This document shows, piece after piece, positions 1-6,344 of a stretch of DNA of 13,421 bases (its first letter is position 1; the number at the start of each line of letters is the position of its first letter). This DNA comes from DASTHS01 sp035718085 (GTDB lineage Bacteria; Actinomycetota; Acidimicrobiia; Acidimicrobiales; Palsa-688), in the NCBI GenBank assembly GCA_035718085.1, contig DASTHS010000238.1:1-13421 (forward strand), written 5' to 3'. Under the pieces are notes generated by a model. The model did no database searches. It saw only the letters and a program-made list of their open reading frames with translations, and was not told the origin of the DNA. A program made the position numbers and the translations under genes.

Positions 1-222
1 GTCGCCGATGGCGGTGACCGCCCCGGCCGCCGTCGTGGTCCAGGCGCCGGCCCCGTCGGGGGTGACGGCGGCCGCCACCGCCGGAGCAGGGGCGGCTGCG
101 GCCGTCGGGGTCAGGCCGGCGAGGCAACCCACCGTCGCCGCAGCTGCCGACGCGACGGCCACGGCGCGGCGACGGGTCGGAGTGAGCTTGCGTGTGCGGG
201 GGGTCGCACGGCGGCGGGACAT
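1..222 (-). CDS. Secreted repeat protein, N-terminal fragment (runs off the window)
   Basis: The minus-strand frame opens at the ATG at 222-220 and stays open to base 1, giving 74 residues; the rest lies outside the window. It starts MSRRRATPRTRKLTPTRRRA, an arginine-rich n-region, followed by an Ala/Val/Leu-rich hydrophobic stretch (about residues 20-45) that looks like a Sec or lipid-less signal peptide. After it comes VTPDGAGAWTTTAAGAVTAIGD, which matches the first repeat of the GH16 protein at 4601-6052 (TPDGTGAWLVTATGAVSAVG). This is therefore a second secreted protein of the same repeat family; what its C-terminus carries cannot be seen. A GAGG about 10 bases before the ATG could be the ribosome site. 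It is divergent from the SDR gene at 400, with 177 bases between them. The start is fairly sure, the full function unknown. Confidence 0.72.
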   Translation of the reverse strand, partial: MSRRRATPRTRKLTPTRRRAVAVASAAAATVGCLAGLTPTAAAAPAPAVAAAVTPDGAGAWTTTAAGAVTAIGD

Positions 223-353
223 GCCCGTTGCCTCGGAACCCGACCCCGACCTCTGTACGGGCCGCTGTGCGGGCCCAGACACCATCCGACGGATCCTGCG
301 GGTACTGCGGCGATTTCGGAATCCGGTGACCAGCCCAGCGCCACCGCCTGCCA

Positions 354-398
354 CCGGCGACGTGGCGAGACCGGAGTCTCACCACGTAACGTCGCCGG
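354..398. promoter_or_regulatory. Long imperfect palindrome, likely operator, before the SDR/crotonase operon
   Basis: Bases 354-359 (CCGGCG) pair with 393-398 (CGCCGG), and 360-371 (ACGTGGCGAGAC) pair with 376-387 (GTCTCACCACGT) with one mismatch, around a 4-base centre CGGA; 388-392 are an unpaired bulge. An alternative register pairs 354-363 with 389-398 perfectly over 10 bp. The right arm ends one base before the ATG at 400 and overlaps a -10 box. A DNA-binding repressor site (for example of a TetR-type regulator, common on fatty-acid catabolic operons) is the likeliest role. A hairpin at the mRNA 5' end is less likely if the message is leaderless. Palindrome seen; regulator inferred. Confidence 0.6.
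387..392 (+). promoter_or_regulatory. Candidate -10 box TAACGT of a leaderless promoter
   Basis: TAACGT fits the actinobacterial TAnnnT -10 pattern and ends 7 bases before the A of the ATG at 400, so transcription would begin at or next to the start codon. No ribosome-binding sequence is visible between 376 and 399, which agrees with leaderless translation. No clear -35 was recognised. The box sits inside the palindrome at 354-398. Confidence 0.45.
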
Positions 399-399
399 C

Positions 400-1176
400 A
401 TGGACATCACAGGTGCTTCCGCCATCGTCACCGGCGGCGCCTCGGGGCTGGGCGAGGCGACCGTTCGCCTCCTGGCCGAGCGAGGCGCCCGGGTGGTCGT
501 GGTCGACATGAACGAGGAGAAGGGCGAGGCCGTCGCCAAGGAGACGGGCGGCGTCTTCGCCAAGGCCGACGTCACCAACACCGACGAGGTCATCGCCGCG
601 GTCGAGGCGGCCAAGGAGCTCGGCCCCCTCCGGGCGGTGGTGAACTCCGCCGGCATCGGCTGGGCCACCCGCACCATCGGCCGGGACGGCAGCTACGAGT
701 CGGCCCACAACCTGGACATCTTCCAGAAGGTCATCAACGTCAACCTGGTGGGCACGTTCAACGTGTGCCGCCTGGCCGCCACCGCCATCAGTCAGACCGA
801 GCCGCTCACCGACGGTGAGCGCGGCGCCATCGTCAACGTGGCGTCGCTCGCCGCCTTCGACGGCCAGATCGGCCAGGCCGCCTACTCGGCGTCCAAGGGC
901 GGGGTCGTCGGCATGACCCTGCCGATGGCGCGCGACCTCGCGGTCGTCGGCATCCGGGTCTGCACCATCGCACCGGGCCTCATCGACACGCCCATCTACG
1001 GCTTCGGCGGGAACGCCGAGGAGTTCAAGGGCAAGCTCAAGAAAGACGTGCTCTTCCCCGACCGGCTCGGGTACCCCAGCGAGTTCGCCACCCTGGCCCT
1101 CGAGCTGGTGACCAACAGCTACATGAACGGTGAGACGATCCGCTTCGACGGCGGCGCCCGCCTGAACCCGAAGTAG
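400..1176 (+). CDS. SDR-family 3-hydroxyacyl-CoA dehydrogenase (type II / HSD17B10-like)
   Basis: This 258-residue short-chain dehydrogenase has the usual length of a classical SDR. It shows the cofactor motif TGGASGLG (residues 11-18), an acidic residue D36 after the second strand that favours NAD(H), NSAG (82-85, a variant of NNAG), N115, and the catalytic S149, Y162 and K166 (YSASK), followed by PG at 192-193. The long insert around residues 94-112 and the C-terminal NGETIRFDGGARL resemble type II 3-hydroxyacyl-CoA dehydrogenases, which oxidise 3-hydroxyacyl-CoA to 3-ketoacyl-CoA in the cytoplasm. The enoyl-CoA hydratase gene starts 5 bases after its stop, and together they would carry out two successive beta-oxidation steps. 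A steroid or branched-chain acyl-CoA substrate is equally possible. Start chosen at ATG 400 because a -10 box lies just upstream and homology begins immediately. Confidence 0.88.
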   Translation: MDITGASAIVTGGASGLGEATVRLLAERGARVVVVDMNEEKGEAVAKETGGVFAKADVTNTDEVIAAVEAAKELGPLRAVVNSAGIGWATRTIGRDGSYESAHNLDIFQKVINVNLVGTFNVCRLAATAISQTEPLTDGERGAIVNVASLAAFDGQIGQAAYSASKGGVVGMTLPMARDLAVVGIRVCTIAPGLIDTPIYGFGGNAEEFKGKLKKDVLFPDRLGYPSEFATLALELVTNSYMNGETIRFDGGARLNPK

Positions 1177-1181
1177 GGGCG

Positions 1182-1961
1182 ATGAGCGCGATCGAGTTTC
1201 GCACCGAGGGCCACGTCGGGATCATCACCATCAACCGGCCGGAGGCCCGCAACGCCGTCAACGGCGACGTCGCCCGCGGCATGGAGGAGGCCATCGACCG
1301 CCTCGAGGCCGACCAGGGTCTGTGGCTGGGGGTCATCACCGGCGCCAGCGCCGGCGATCGGGCCATCTTCTGCGCCGGCGCCGACCTGAAGGAGATCAAC
1401 GCCGGGCGCGGCGGCGATCTCAACACCGCCCGGGGCGGTTTCGCCGGGATCACCCAGCGGGAGCGCACCAAGCCGATCATCGCCGCCGTCGACGGGCCCG
1501 CCCTGGCCGGCGGCACGGAGATCGTGCTGTCCTGTGATCTGGTGGTGGCGTCGACCACGGCCAGCTTCGGCGTGCCGGAGGTGAAGCGGTCGCTCGTCGC
1601 TGCCGCCGGCGGGCTGTTCCGCCTGCCCCGCAAGATTCCGTTCAACGTGGCCATGGAGTGCGTGCTCACCGGCGACCCGATCTCCGCCGAGCGGGCCCAC
1701 CACTTCGGGCTGGTCAACCAGCTGGTGGAGCCCGGCGAAGCCCTGGGGGCCGCCCTGGCCCTGGCCAAGCGGGTGGAGGCGAACGCCCCGGTGGCGGTGC
1801 GGGCCAGCCGCCGGGTGGTGCTGGCGGCCACGATGGCCGACGACGAGGTCGGCTGGCGCATGTCGATGGAGGGGATGGCGGAGGCCATGAAGTCCGCCGA
1901 CTTCAGCGAGGGCCTCACCGCCTTCATCGAGAAGCGGCCACCCAACTGGACGGGCAGCTGA
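1182..1961 (+). CDS. Enoyl-CoA hydratase/isomerase (crotonase) family protein
   Basis: The 259-residue protein has the normal crotonase length. The oxyanion-hole segments are CAGADLKE (residues 64-71) and ALAGGTE (107-113). Both glutamates that act in water addition in the rat mitochondrial enzyme have counterparts here: E113 in GGTEI and E133 in FGVPEV. The C-terminal SADFSEGLTAFIEKRPPNW is the typical family ending. It should hydrate 2-enoyl-CoA to 3-hydroxyacyl-CoA, the substrate of the dehydrogenase encoded directly upstream. The gap is 5 bases and an AGGGG just before the ATG (1182) overlaps the SDR stop region, so translation is probably coupled. Crotonases vary widely in reaction, so a related activity such as isomerase or hydrolase cannot be excluded. 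Confidence 0.88.
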   Translation: MSAIEFRTEGHVGIITINRPEARNAVNGDVARGMEEAIDRLEADQGLWLGVITGASAGDRAIFCAGADLKEINAGRGGDLNTARGGFAGITQRERTKPIIAAVDGPALAGGTEIVLSCDLVVASTTASFGVPEVKRSLVAAAGGLFRLPRKIPFNVAMECVLTGDPISAERAHHFGLVNQLVEPGEALGAALALAKRVEANAPVAVRASRRVVLAATMADDEVGWRMSMEGMAEAMKSADFSEGLTAFIEKRPPNWTGS

Positions 1962-1980
1962 CCGACCCGGTGCCGTGGCG

Positions 1981-2003
1981 CCCCCGCACCCGCGGTGCGG
2001 GGG
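1981..2003. terminator. GC-rich hairpin between convergent genes
   Basis: CCCCCGCAC (1981-1989) and GTGCGGGGG (1995-2003) form a perfect 9-bp stem with a 5-base loop. It lies 20 bases after the crotonase stop and 35 bases beyond the end of the minus-strand lipoprotein gene, so it could stop transcription from both sides. There is no U-run, as is common in high-GC actinobacteria. Confidence 0.55.
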
Positions 2004-2037
2004 TCCCGGTCCCGGGGGTGCCGGTCGCGGCGGGCGA

Positions 2038-2613
2038 TCAGCCGAGCGGCGTGCTGACCTGGGCCAGCGTCGAGTTGTCGGGGGTCGAGATCACCGTGGC
2101 GGTCAGCGACGCCGCCGAGCTGACCCCCGACGCGGTGCCGTCGTAGGTCATCGTCTGGCCCGGCGCAAGCGTGCCGCCGGGCTCGGTGAAGTTCAGGCAG
2201 ATGCCCTGGAACGAGATGGCGGCGACCGGCCCGTTGCCCGTCGCCTTGGGGTCGGTCACCGCCACCGCCACCCGGGCCAGCGGCTCGGGTGCCGCGCTGG
2301 TGTTGGTCACCGCGACCGTGAAGGGCACGGCCCTGCCCGGCGCCGGCTCCTTGCACGGCCCGGGGCCGGTGTTGGCCTGCACCTTGAGGCTGTAGGTGCC
2401 CGACCCCGGCACGGTCACGGCGGTGGAGGCCGCCGGGCCGGCCGGGCCCGACGGGGCCGCATCCGACCCGGCGGTGGTGGGAGCCGACGTGGCGGCGGTG
2501 GTGGCGCCACCGGACGCGCCCGGCCCCCCGCCGCCGCCGCAGGCGCCCAGCAGGGCAGCCGACACCGCCCCGGCGGCGAGGGCGGCCAACGGGCGCAGAC
2601 GTGGGCGCAGCAC
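2038..2613 (-). CDS. Secreted lipoprotein, unknown function
   Basis: The 191-residue product begins MLRPRLRPLAALAAGAVSAA followed by LLGAC, a clear lipobox with Cys25 as the lipidation site, so it is probably anchored on the outer face of the membrane. Residues 26-66 are a Gly/Ala/Thr/Pro-rich linker without evident structure. Residues 67-191 alternate hydrophobic and small polar residues (YSLKVQ, PFTVAVTNTS, TMTYDGTASG), suggesting an immunoglobulin-like beta-sandwich; C87 and C139 could form a disulfide. No family was recognised. The start is GTG at 2613. It lies 33 bases after the DUF885 gene on the same strand and may be cotranscribed with it. No functional link can be read from the sequence. 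Confidence 0.75.
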   Translation of the reverse strand: MLRPRLRPLAALAAGAVSAALLGACGGGGGPGASGGATTAATSAPTTAGSDAAPSGPAGPAASTAVTVPGSGTYSLKVQANTGPGPCKEPAPGRAVPFTVAVTNTSAAPEPLARVAVAVTDPKATGNGPVAAISFQGICLNFTEPGGTLAPGQTMTYDGTASGVSSAASLTATVISTPDNSTLAQVSTPLG

Positions 2614-2646
2614 CCCGGGAAAGCTACTCAGGGCCGGCCGTCGGGC

Positions 2647-4311
2647 TCACGCCGGGCCGCTGCCGTCCCACGACTCGACCACGGCCCGCAGCACCGGCAT
2701 CGGGAGGGAACCGCTGTCGAGCACCCGGGCGTGGAAGGCGGGCAGCGAGAACGCCGGCCCCAGCCGCCGGCGGGCCGCGTCGCGCACCTCGAGCAGCTGC
2801 AGGCGCCCGGTCATGTAGGCCAGCGCCTGGCCGGGCCAGGAGATGTAGCGGTCGAGCTCGTTGGCCAGGAAGGCGGCCGGCAGCGGGACGTGGGCGACAT
2901 ACCAGGCCAGGGCGTCGTCGCGCGACCAGCCCAGGGCGTGCACCCCGGTGTCGAGCACGAGGCGCGCCGAGCGCATCAGCGAGGCGGTGACCGTGCCGAG
3001 CAGCGCCTCCGTGCCGCTGTAGAGGCCCATCTCCTCGGCCAGCTGCTCGGCGTAGAGGCCCCAGCCCTCGACGAAGACGGTGAGGTGGCGCAGCCGCTGG
3101 AGGTCGGGGAGGTGGTCGAGCAGCTGCACCCTCGACAGCTGCAGGTGGTGACCCGGCACCGTCTCGTGGAACGCCACGCTCTCGAGGTCGAAGCCGGTGC
3201 CGGCCGTGGGCAGCTCGGTGTTGAACCAATAGGTGCCCGGCCGGGTGCCGTCGGGTCGCGGGGTGGTGTAGTGCGGGGCCATGCCCGACTGGGCGACCAC
3301 CGACGGCATCGGGGTCACCGCACACGGCCCGGGCAGCGGGGCAGGGAACACCGTGCCGGCGACTTCCTCGGCGCGGGCGACCGCGGCGCGGGCTGCATCG
3401 AGGGCCGTGGCGGGGTCGACCCGTCCGGCCGACCCCCGGATGGCGTCCAGCACCTCATCGAGGCCGTGCAGGCCGATGGTGGCGCCGAGCTCCACGGCTC
3501 GGGCCGAGAGCAGCTCGGTCTGTTCGAGCCCCGTGCGGTGCAGCTCCTCGGCGGTGAGCGCCAGCGTGGTGTGCACCCGGATGGCTCGGCCGTAGCGCTC
3601 GCCGCCGTCGGGGAGGTGGCACAGGCCCGCCTGGTCGCCGGGGCGGGACCGGGGCAGCAGCTCGCGAAGCTGGTCGACCCAGCGGGCCAGCGCCGGCACC
3701 AGCTCCTCGACGGCTGCGGCGTCGCGCCGCTCGGACCAGGAGGAAGTCGCCGTCACGTCGGCGGGGGGCTCGGGGGCGGTGACCGCCGCCGGCACGCCGT
3801 CGGCGAGCACCCGCTCTCCCCAGGCGATGGCCTGCTCGACCAGCGGTGTGACCGGCAGCAGGCCGTTGCCGGCACCGGTGCGCAGGCGGTCGGTCAGCTG
3901 GTCGAGGTAGGTGCCCGAGCGGCGCAGGCGGGTGACGAAGTCGTCGGCCGCCGCCTGGTCGACCAGCACCGTGCGGGCCAGCACCGCCAGCAGGGCAGCG
4001 GGCCCGCTGAAGGGCATCGCCGACACCGTGTACTCCTCGGCCGCCTCGTCGAGCGCGGCCCGCTCCTGGCCCAGGTGCTCGGTGAGCACCCCCATGGTGA
4101 CCGCATCGGGCTCGGTCAGGGCGGCGGCGTCGACGGCCTCGGCGGCGGCGGCCAGGTCGTCCACCTGGGACCGCCAGGCGTCGGCGCCCGCCTCGCTGGC
4201 GTCGGGCACCCGGTCGTCGTAGCCGGGCACCCCGAGCCCGGAGGCGGCCAGCGGGTGCGTGGCGAGCCACGCGGCGTGGAATCGGTCGGCGAGGGCTCGG
4301 GGAGTGGCCAT
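2647..4311 (-). CDS. DUF885 family protein, probable metallopeptidase-like hydrolase
   Basis: The 554-residue protein matches the DUF885 family in length and in its diagnostic motifs: HETVPGHHLQ (382-391), EGWGLYAE (415-422) and PGQALAYMTG (493-502). The HExxPGHH/EGWGLYAE pair resembles a zinc site in which two histidines and a downstream glutamate bind the metal, so peptidase or carboxypeptidase activity is the usual suggestion, though most members are uncharacterised. No signal peptide or membrane segment is visible at the N-terminus (MATPRALADRFHAAW), implying a cytoplasmic protein. A GGAGG eight bases before the ATG at 4311 supports the start. The lipoprotein gene follows on the same strand; a divergent small membrane peptide gene begins 41 bases upstream. 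Confidence 0.85.
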   Translation of the reverse strand: MATPRALADRFHAAWLATHPLAASGLGVPGYDDRVPDASEAGADAWRSQVDDLAAAAEAVDAAALTEPDAVTMGVLTEHLGQERAALDEAAEEYTVSAMPFSGPAALLAVLARTVLVDQAAADDFVTRLRRSGTYLDQLTDRLRTGAGNGLLPVTPLVEQAIAWGERVLADGVPAAVTAPEPPADVTATSSWSERRDAAAVEELVPALARWVDQLRELLPRSRPGDQAGLCHLPDGGERYGRAIRVHTTLALTAEELHRTGLEQTELLSARAVELGATIGLHGLDEVLDAIRGSAGRVDPATALDAARAAVARAEEVAGTVFPAPLPGPCAVTPMPSVVAQSGMAPHYTTPRPDGTRPGTYWFNTELPTAGTGFDLESVAFHETVPGHHLQLSRVQLLDHLPDLQRLRHLTVFVEGWGLYAEQLAEEMGLYSGTEALLGTVTASLMRSARLVLDTGVHALGWSRDDALAWYVAHVPLPAAFLANELDRYISWPGQALAYMTGRLQLLEVRDAARRRLGPAFSLPAFHARVLDSGSLPMPVLRAVVESWDGSGPA

Positions 4312-4352
4312 GCGCCCATCCTCCCCCGCCGCCCGCCTAGCCTGCCGGGGTC

Positions 4353-4469
4353 ATGCCGGAGGACCCCCCGCTGCCGCCCGCCCAGCGGGTGGTGGTCGTG
4401 GTCGGCAGCGCCGTGCTGGTGCTCGCCGCCGCCGTCGTCGTTGCCGTCCTGGTGGTCGCCCTGGTCTGA
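4353..4469 (+). CDS. Small single-span membrane protein (38 residues), unrecognised
   Basis: The frame runs from ATG 4353 to TGA 4467-4469. It begins MPEDPPLPPAQR and continues with an uninterrupted hydrophobic run, residues 13-38, of Val/Leu/Ala with one Gly and one Ser, ending directly at the stop. That is one predicted transmembrane helix with a short, acidic/proline-rich head, probably cytoplasmic with Arg12 at the membrane edge. A CGGGG precedes the ATG by two bases, a weak ribosome site. It lies between the divergent DUF885 gene and the GH16 gene. Nothing identifies a function. Because GC-rich DNA rich in GTC/GTG/GCC readily gives Val/Ala strings by chance, it remains a prediction. Confidence 0.45.
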   Translation: MPEDPPLPPAQRVVVVVGSAVLVLAAAVVVAVLVVALV

Positions 4470-4600
4470 GCCGGCTTCCCGGCCGGCGGCCCCATCCCAC
4501 CTGCGCCCGACGACCTCGGTGGTCGTGCCTGCGCATTTAGTGGTCTTCGTCTATGTTTGTCCCGGTTAACGCCGTAGCCGCTGTCGCCGAAGGGGAGACC
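4470..4600 (+). promoter_or_regulatory. Upstream region of the GH16 gene, with an AT-rich patch and ribosome site
   Basis: The stretch 4535-4569 (around GCATTTAGTGG and CTATGTTTGT) is the least GC-rich part of the neighbourhood and is the likely promoter zone, although no well-spaced -35/-10 pair could be assigned. AAGGGGAG at 4590-4597 lies three bases before GTG 4601 and decides that start over the in-frame ATG at 4553. No riboswitch was recognised. Confidence 0.35.
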
Positions 4601-6052
4601 GTGCTCCGACCCAACCTTGGCCGCCCCGGGCGGTCCCGAACCACGCGCCGCGCCGCCACCGCCTGCGCCTGCCTGACCGTGGCGGGGGCGCTTGGCCCGC
4701 TGGCCGGCTCGGCCGGCGCCGCCTCCACGGTCGTGGCCGGTGCGCCGACGCCCGACGGCACCGGTGCCTGGCTGGTCACCGCCACCGGCGCCGTGTCGGC
4801 GGTCGGCGCGGCCCCCCAGCTCGGGGGCCTCGGCGGCGTCGCCCTGGACCAGCCGATCGTCGGCATCGCCGCCACGCCGTCGGGCCGCGGCTACTGGCTG
4901 GTGGCCAGTGACGGCGGGGTGTTCGCGTTCGGCGACGCCCGTTTCGCCGGTTCGACCGGCTCGATGCACCTCGACCGGCCGATCGTCGGCATGGCGTCGA
5001 CGCCCGACGGCGGCGGCTACTGGCTGGTGGCCGGCGACGGTGGCGTCTTCTCCTTCGGTGACGCCCGGTTCGAGGGCTCGACCGGGGGGGTCCGCCTCGA
5101 CGCCCCCGTCGTGGGCATGGCCGCCACCCACGACGGCGGCGGTTACTGGCTGCTCGGGGCCGACGGCGGCGTGTTCGCCTTCGGCTCGGCGCCCTTCGGC
5201 GGGTCGCCGGCGGGCACCGGCCCGGCGGTCGGCATCGGCGCCGGTCCGAGCGGCTACGAGGTGGTGACGGCCACCGGTGCCCTCGACCGCTACGCCGCCG
5301 GCGGGTTCACCGCCAGTGCGGTCTCGGGCGCCCCCATGCCCGTCGGCGACCTGCCCGGCTGGCACCAGACCTTCGCCGACGACTTCACCGGGACGGCGTT
5401 GGACCCCACCCTCTGGGGCAACCCCTTCGCCGGCGAGCCCGGCGGCGACCCCGCCGCCTGGTGGGACCCGTCGCAGGTCACCGTCGGCGGCGGCCTGCTC
5501 ACGCTGTCGACGACCTACACCAGCGGGGCGCCCAACGGCGCCCACTGGGTGTCCGGCGGGATCAGCCTGCGCGACAGCCGCGCCCAGGCCTACGGCAAGT
5601 ACGAGCTGCGCATGCGCGGAGACGCCGCCTACGGCGTCGCCGACATCGCCATGCTCTGGCCCGTCTCGGGCTGGCCACCCGAGATCGACTTCTACGAGGA
5701 CGGGTGGTCGGCCGCCGGCACGCGCACCGGCACCTCGGCCACCGTGCACTGGGACGGCGCCAACTACACCTTCCAGGTGCGCCAGGGCACCATCGACTTC
5801 ACCCACTGGCACACCGTCGGCGTCGAGTGGACCCCCGGTTCGATCGTCTACACCGTCGACGGCGCCCCGTGGGCCACGGTGACCACCACCTCGATCGCCA
5901 CCGCCGGCTCACCCGACGCCGCCAACGCGGTGCCGTCGTCTCCCATGGTGCTGCACCTCCAGAGCCAGGCGCTGCAGGGCTGGGCCGGGTCCCAGACCCC
6001 GGGTCGCTCGGCGATGCAGGTCGACTGGGTGGTCGGCTACAGCCCGGCGTAG
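4601..6052 (+). CDS. Secreted glycoside hydrolase family 16 protein with N-terminal repeats
   Basis: From GTG 4601 the product is 483 residues. Residues 1-41 form an export signal: arginine-rich head, hydrophobic core around CLTVAGALGPLAG, and a likely cleavage near AGA-AS. Residues 44-245 hold about five 42-residue repeats (GYWLVASDGGVFAFGDARF type), probably beta-propeller-like blades or a binding surface. Residues 255-483 are a GH16 domain (laminarinase/licheninase/agarase superfamily) with the signature EIDFYED: E361 as nucleophile, D363, and E366 as acid/base, all intact. It should cut a beta-linked polysaccharide outside the cell; the substrate, perhaps a beta-1,3-glucan or galactan, cannot be read. 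An in-frame ATG at 4553 would add 16 residues but lacks a ribosome site. The fragment at 1-222 starts with the same signal-plus-repeat design. Confidence 0.87.
   Translation: MLRPNLGRPGRSRTTRRAATACACLTVAGALGPLAGSAGAASTVVAGAPTPDGTGAWLVTATGAVSAVGAAPQLGGLGGVALDQPIVGIAATPSGRGYWLVASDGGVFAFGDARFAGSTGSMHLDRPIVGMASTPDGGGYWLVAGDGGVFSFGDARFEGSTGGVRLDAPVVGMAATHDGGGYWLLGADGGVFAFGSAPFGGSPAGTGPAVGIGAGPSGYEVVTATGALDRYAAGGFTASAVSGAPMPVGDLPGWHQTFADDFTGTALDPTLWGNPFAGEPGGDPAAWWDPSQVTVGGGLLTLSTTYTSGAPNGAHWVSGGISLRDSRAQAYGKYELRMRGDAAYGVADIAMLWPVSGWPPEIDFYEDGWSAAGTRTGTSATVHWDGANYTFQVRQGTIDFTHWHTVGVEWTPGSIVYTVDGAPWATVTTTSIATAGSPDAANAVPSSPMVLHLQSQALQGWAGSQTPGRSAMQVDWVVGYSPA
4730..5335 (+). repeat. Five tandem ~126-bp coding repeats (42 residues each)
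   Basis: Units start at about 4730, 4856, 4982, 5108 and 5228. The three central ones are nearly identical in pattern: V-G-[IM]-A-x-T-x-x-G-x-G-Y-W-L, then D-G-G-V-F-[AS]-F-G and F-x-G-S. The first unit (VVAGAPTPDGTGAWLVTATG) and the last (VGIGAGPSGYEVVTATG) are more divergent and cap the array. Exact 126-base spacing of the first four start points indicates origin by tandem duplication. Confidence 0.8.
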
Positions 6053-6081
6053 CCGCCGGGGCGGCCGGCGCAGCAGGTCGG

Positions 6082-6087
6082 TACGAT
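6082..6087 (+). promoter_or_regulatory. Candidate -10 box TACGAT, leaderless arrangement
   Basis: TACGAT fits the TAnnnT -10 pattern, is preceded by GG, and ends 8 bases before the GTG at 6096 that opened the now broken SDR gene. Transcription from here would start about at that GTG and still read into the phosphotransferase gene. No -35 was recognised. Confidence 0.35.
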
Positions 6088-6095
6088 CGCCGCCC

Positions 6096-6344
6096 GTGGT
6101 CGCCGACCCGTTCGACCTGACCGGCAAGGTGGCGGTGGTGACCGGCGCAGCCGGGGCCTCGGCCGGGCCACGGCCCTGGCCTTCGCCGCCCACCTCGCCG
6201 TCGACGCCAGCTTCGGCCGCTGCGACGTGCTGGTCGACAACGCGGCATGTCGCCGCCGAGCTGTACCTGGCCAGTGCGGCGTCGAGCTACACCACCGGGG
6301 CGGTGATCAAGGTCGACGGGGGCGCCGCCTACCCGCCGGCATGA
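6096..6344 (+). pseudogene. SDR-family oxidoreductase remnant (internal deletions and frameshift)
   Basis: Three SDR pieces survive out of an expected 250 or so residues. First, the N-terminal FDLTGKVAVVTGAAG (from about 6111). Next, after loss of one G in the run at about 6150-6160, GLGRATALAFAAHLA continues in another frame and jumps directly to FGRCDVLVDNAA, skipping the usual beta-3 to beta-4 section. Last, back in the first frame, VAAELYLASAASSYTTGAVIKVDGG, the standard SDR C-terminus. The catalytic Ser and YxxxK region is absent, so no enzyme can be made. The open frame of 82 residues spanning the wreck is a chance read-through. Its stop TGA (6342-6344) overlaps the ATG of the phosphotransferase, so the two were once coupled in an operon. 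Confidence 0.8.

Noticed and set aside
1975..4569. 864-codon plus-strand open frame
   Set aside because: It is antisense to the lipoprotein and DUF885 genes, Gly/Arg/His-rich with no motif; high GC removes stop codons from the opposite strand.
4535..4600. Possible c-di-AMP or c-di-GMP riboswitch before the GH16 gene
   Set aside because: CCGGTTAAC and a GGGGAGACC segment are suggestive, but the consensus helices of ydaO or GEMM motifs could not be drawn; a covariance-model search would decide.
4730..5335. Tandem repeats as a CRISPR-like array
   Set aside because: The period of 126 bases is in frame, the units encode a protein motif, and there are no short identical repeats with unique spacers.
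4337..5812. 491-codon minus-strand open frame
   Set aside because: Antisense to the GH16 gene; its repetitive look is only the mirror of the 126-base coding repeats.
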